Shown here: piece after piece, positions 6,268-6,899 of the stretch | Numbering within the stretch: the first letter of the stretch is position 1 | Layout: the number at the start of each line of letters is the position of its first letter | Source of the DNA: Actinomycetota bacterium | GTDB lineage: Bacteria > Actinomycetota > Acidimicrobiia > Acidimicrobiales > Ilumatobacteraceae | Length of the DNA stretch: 6,899 bases | Direction: 5' to 3' | Assembly: GCA_010024485.1 (NCBI GenBank) | Contig: RGGX01000064.1 | Location: forward strand, 1 to 6,899 | Position numbers and translations under genes: made by a program | The notes under the pieces: model-generated | The model's database searches: none | What the model was told of the DNA's origin: nothing | What the model saw: only the letters and a program-made list of their open reading frames with translations

Positions 6268-6899
6268 ATGTTCGATCGAGTTCCTCGCTCCCGAGTCCAC
6301 GCGTCCCCAGCCGGCAGCCTCCGGGGCAGCACAGCACGGACCGACACAACCCCGACCGAGATCTCGGTGGTGCCCGACGGCTCCGCTGACGCATCCCCGC
6401 TGCGGGGGTGGAGTGCTCTGCGCTCACTGCTCGCATCGGTGCTCACCGTGAGGTGCGCCGGCTGCGCGGCCCCCGGAGCGCCGATCTGCCCGACCTGTCG
6501 CTTCGCGTTGCTCGGGCGGCCGCCGCGCCGCCCCGGGGTGCTGGTGGCGGTGCCGTTCACCGGTCGGGCCCGGTCGGTGCTGCTCGGGTTCAAGTTCCAC
6601 AACCGGCGCGCGGTGGCCGGCCATCTGGCCGGTCTCGTGCGACGACGTCTGGCGCAGGCCGGGGTGCGGCCCGGGATCGACATCGACGTCGTCACGTGGG
6701 CCCCCACCGGAGACGCCCGGCGCCGTCAGCGGGGCTTCGACCAGGCCGAGCTCATCGCTCGACACCTCGCTCGTCAGCTGGGTCTCCCGTGTCGGCGGCT
6801 CCTCACCCGCGAGGAGCACTCCGGCCCCCAGACCGGCCTCTCCCGGTCCGAGCGTTTGCAGGCACCCGGCTTCCGCGCGCGTCTCGACCGGCCGGGCCG
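6268..6899 (+). CDS. ComF-family phosphoribosyltransferase-like protein, 3' end outside window
   Basis: 210 codons are visible and open to the window end. ComF-family proteins pair an N-terminal zinc finger with a phosphoribosyltransferase-type domain. ComF is needed for DNA uptake in some competent bacteria, but its role in actinobacteria is not settled, so no symbol is given. Seen here are four cysteines (CAGC at 63-66, CPTC at 74-77), the VPFTGRARSVLLGFKF strand-helix (95-110), the family's arginine-rich turn RRRQRGFDQAE (151-161) and the HSGPQTGLSRSER segment (184-196). The PRPP-binding loop should lie just beyond the window. The zinc finger normally begins within a few residues of the N-terminus; here ~60 residues precede it, with more A/T-ending codons than the rest. 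The true start may therefore be a later GTG (codons 34, 35, 58 or 61), although the CAGACT spacing favours the ATG at 6268. Confidence 0.85.
   Translation, partial: MFDRVPRSRVHASPAGSLRGSTARTDTTPTEISVVPDGSADASPLRGWSALRSLLASVLTVRCAGCAAPGAPICPTCRFALLGRPPRRPGVLVAVPFTGRARSVLLGFKFHNRRAVAGHLAGLVRRRLAQAGVRPGIDIDVVTWAPTGDARRRQRGFDQAELIARHLARQLGLPCRRLLTREEHSGPQTGLSRSERLQAPGFRARLDRPG

Overview
The window is high-GC DNA with almost every codon ending in G or C, ATG/GTG starts and several promoter-like hexamers placed only 6 nt before a start codon. The protein families point to a high-GC actinobacterium, most likely class Acidimicrobiia: a mycobacterial-type adenosylhomocysteinase with the long bacterial insert, an actinobacterial one-cysteine Trm112 protein, and a secreted protein built from the ~120-residue surface repeats that are common in that class. 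The taxon is inferred from family character, not from a marker gene.

Layout. Positions 1-2903 hold three closely spaced plus-strand genes: the C-terminal part of a large polytopic membrane protein resembling YfhO/GT-C proteins (1-1296, 5' end outside the window), a phosphomannomutase/phosphoglucomutase (manB, 1301-2653), and a small Trm112-family protein (2679-2903). Directly after it (16 nt gap) is a secreted or surface-anchored protein of three tandem repeats (2920-4278). Positions 4279-4717 hold a probable small minus-strand zinc-ribbon gene (4239-4496, overlapping the surface gene tail to tail by 40 bp) and a control region containing a CsoR-operator-like palindrome (4559-4575), a candidate promoter and a roughly 100-nt foldable leader. 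Next come adenosylhomocysteinase (ahcY, 4718-6178), a terminator-like hairpin, a second perfect palindrome, and a ComF-family phosphoribosyltransferase gene cut off by the window end (6268-6899).

How the genes fit together. ManB makes mannose-1-phosphate or glucose-1-phosphate for envelope polysaccharide and glycolipid synthesis. The upstream membrane protein and the downstream repeat protein suit an envelope-assembly locus. ahcY recycles S-adenosylhomocysteine and has its own control region. The manB / ahcY / comF order recalls the actinobacterial chromosomal neighbourhood known from mycobacteria, but without the tmk-mtrA-mtrB-lpqB genes that usually lie between ahcY and the comF homologue.

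The housekeeping genes are ordinary. The parts worth a second look are the 4239-4717 control region with its antisense zinc-ribbon ORF, the CAGACT-N6-ATG pattern shared by two genes, and the palindrome sitting in the putative promoter spacer of the comF-like gene. I see no tRNA, rRNA, CRISPR array, insertion sequence or phage gene.
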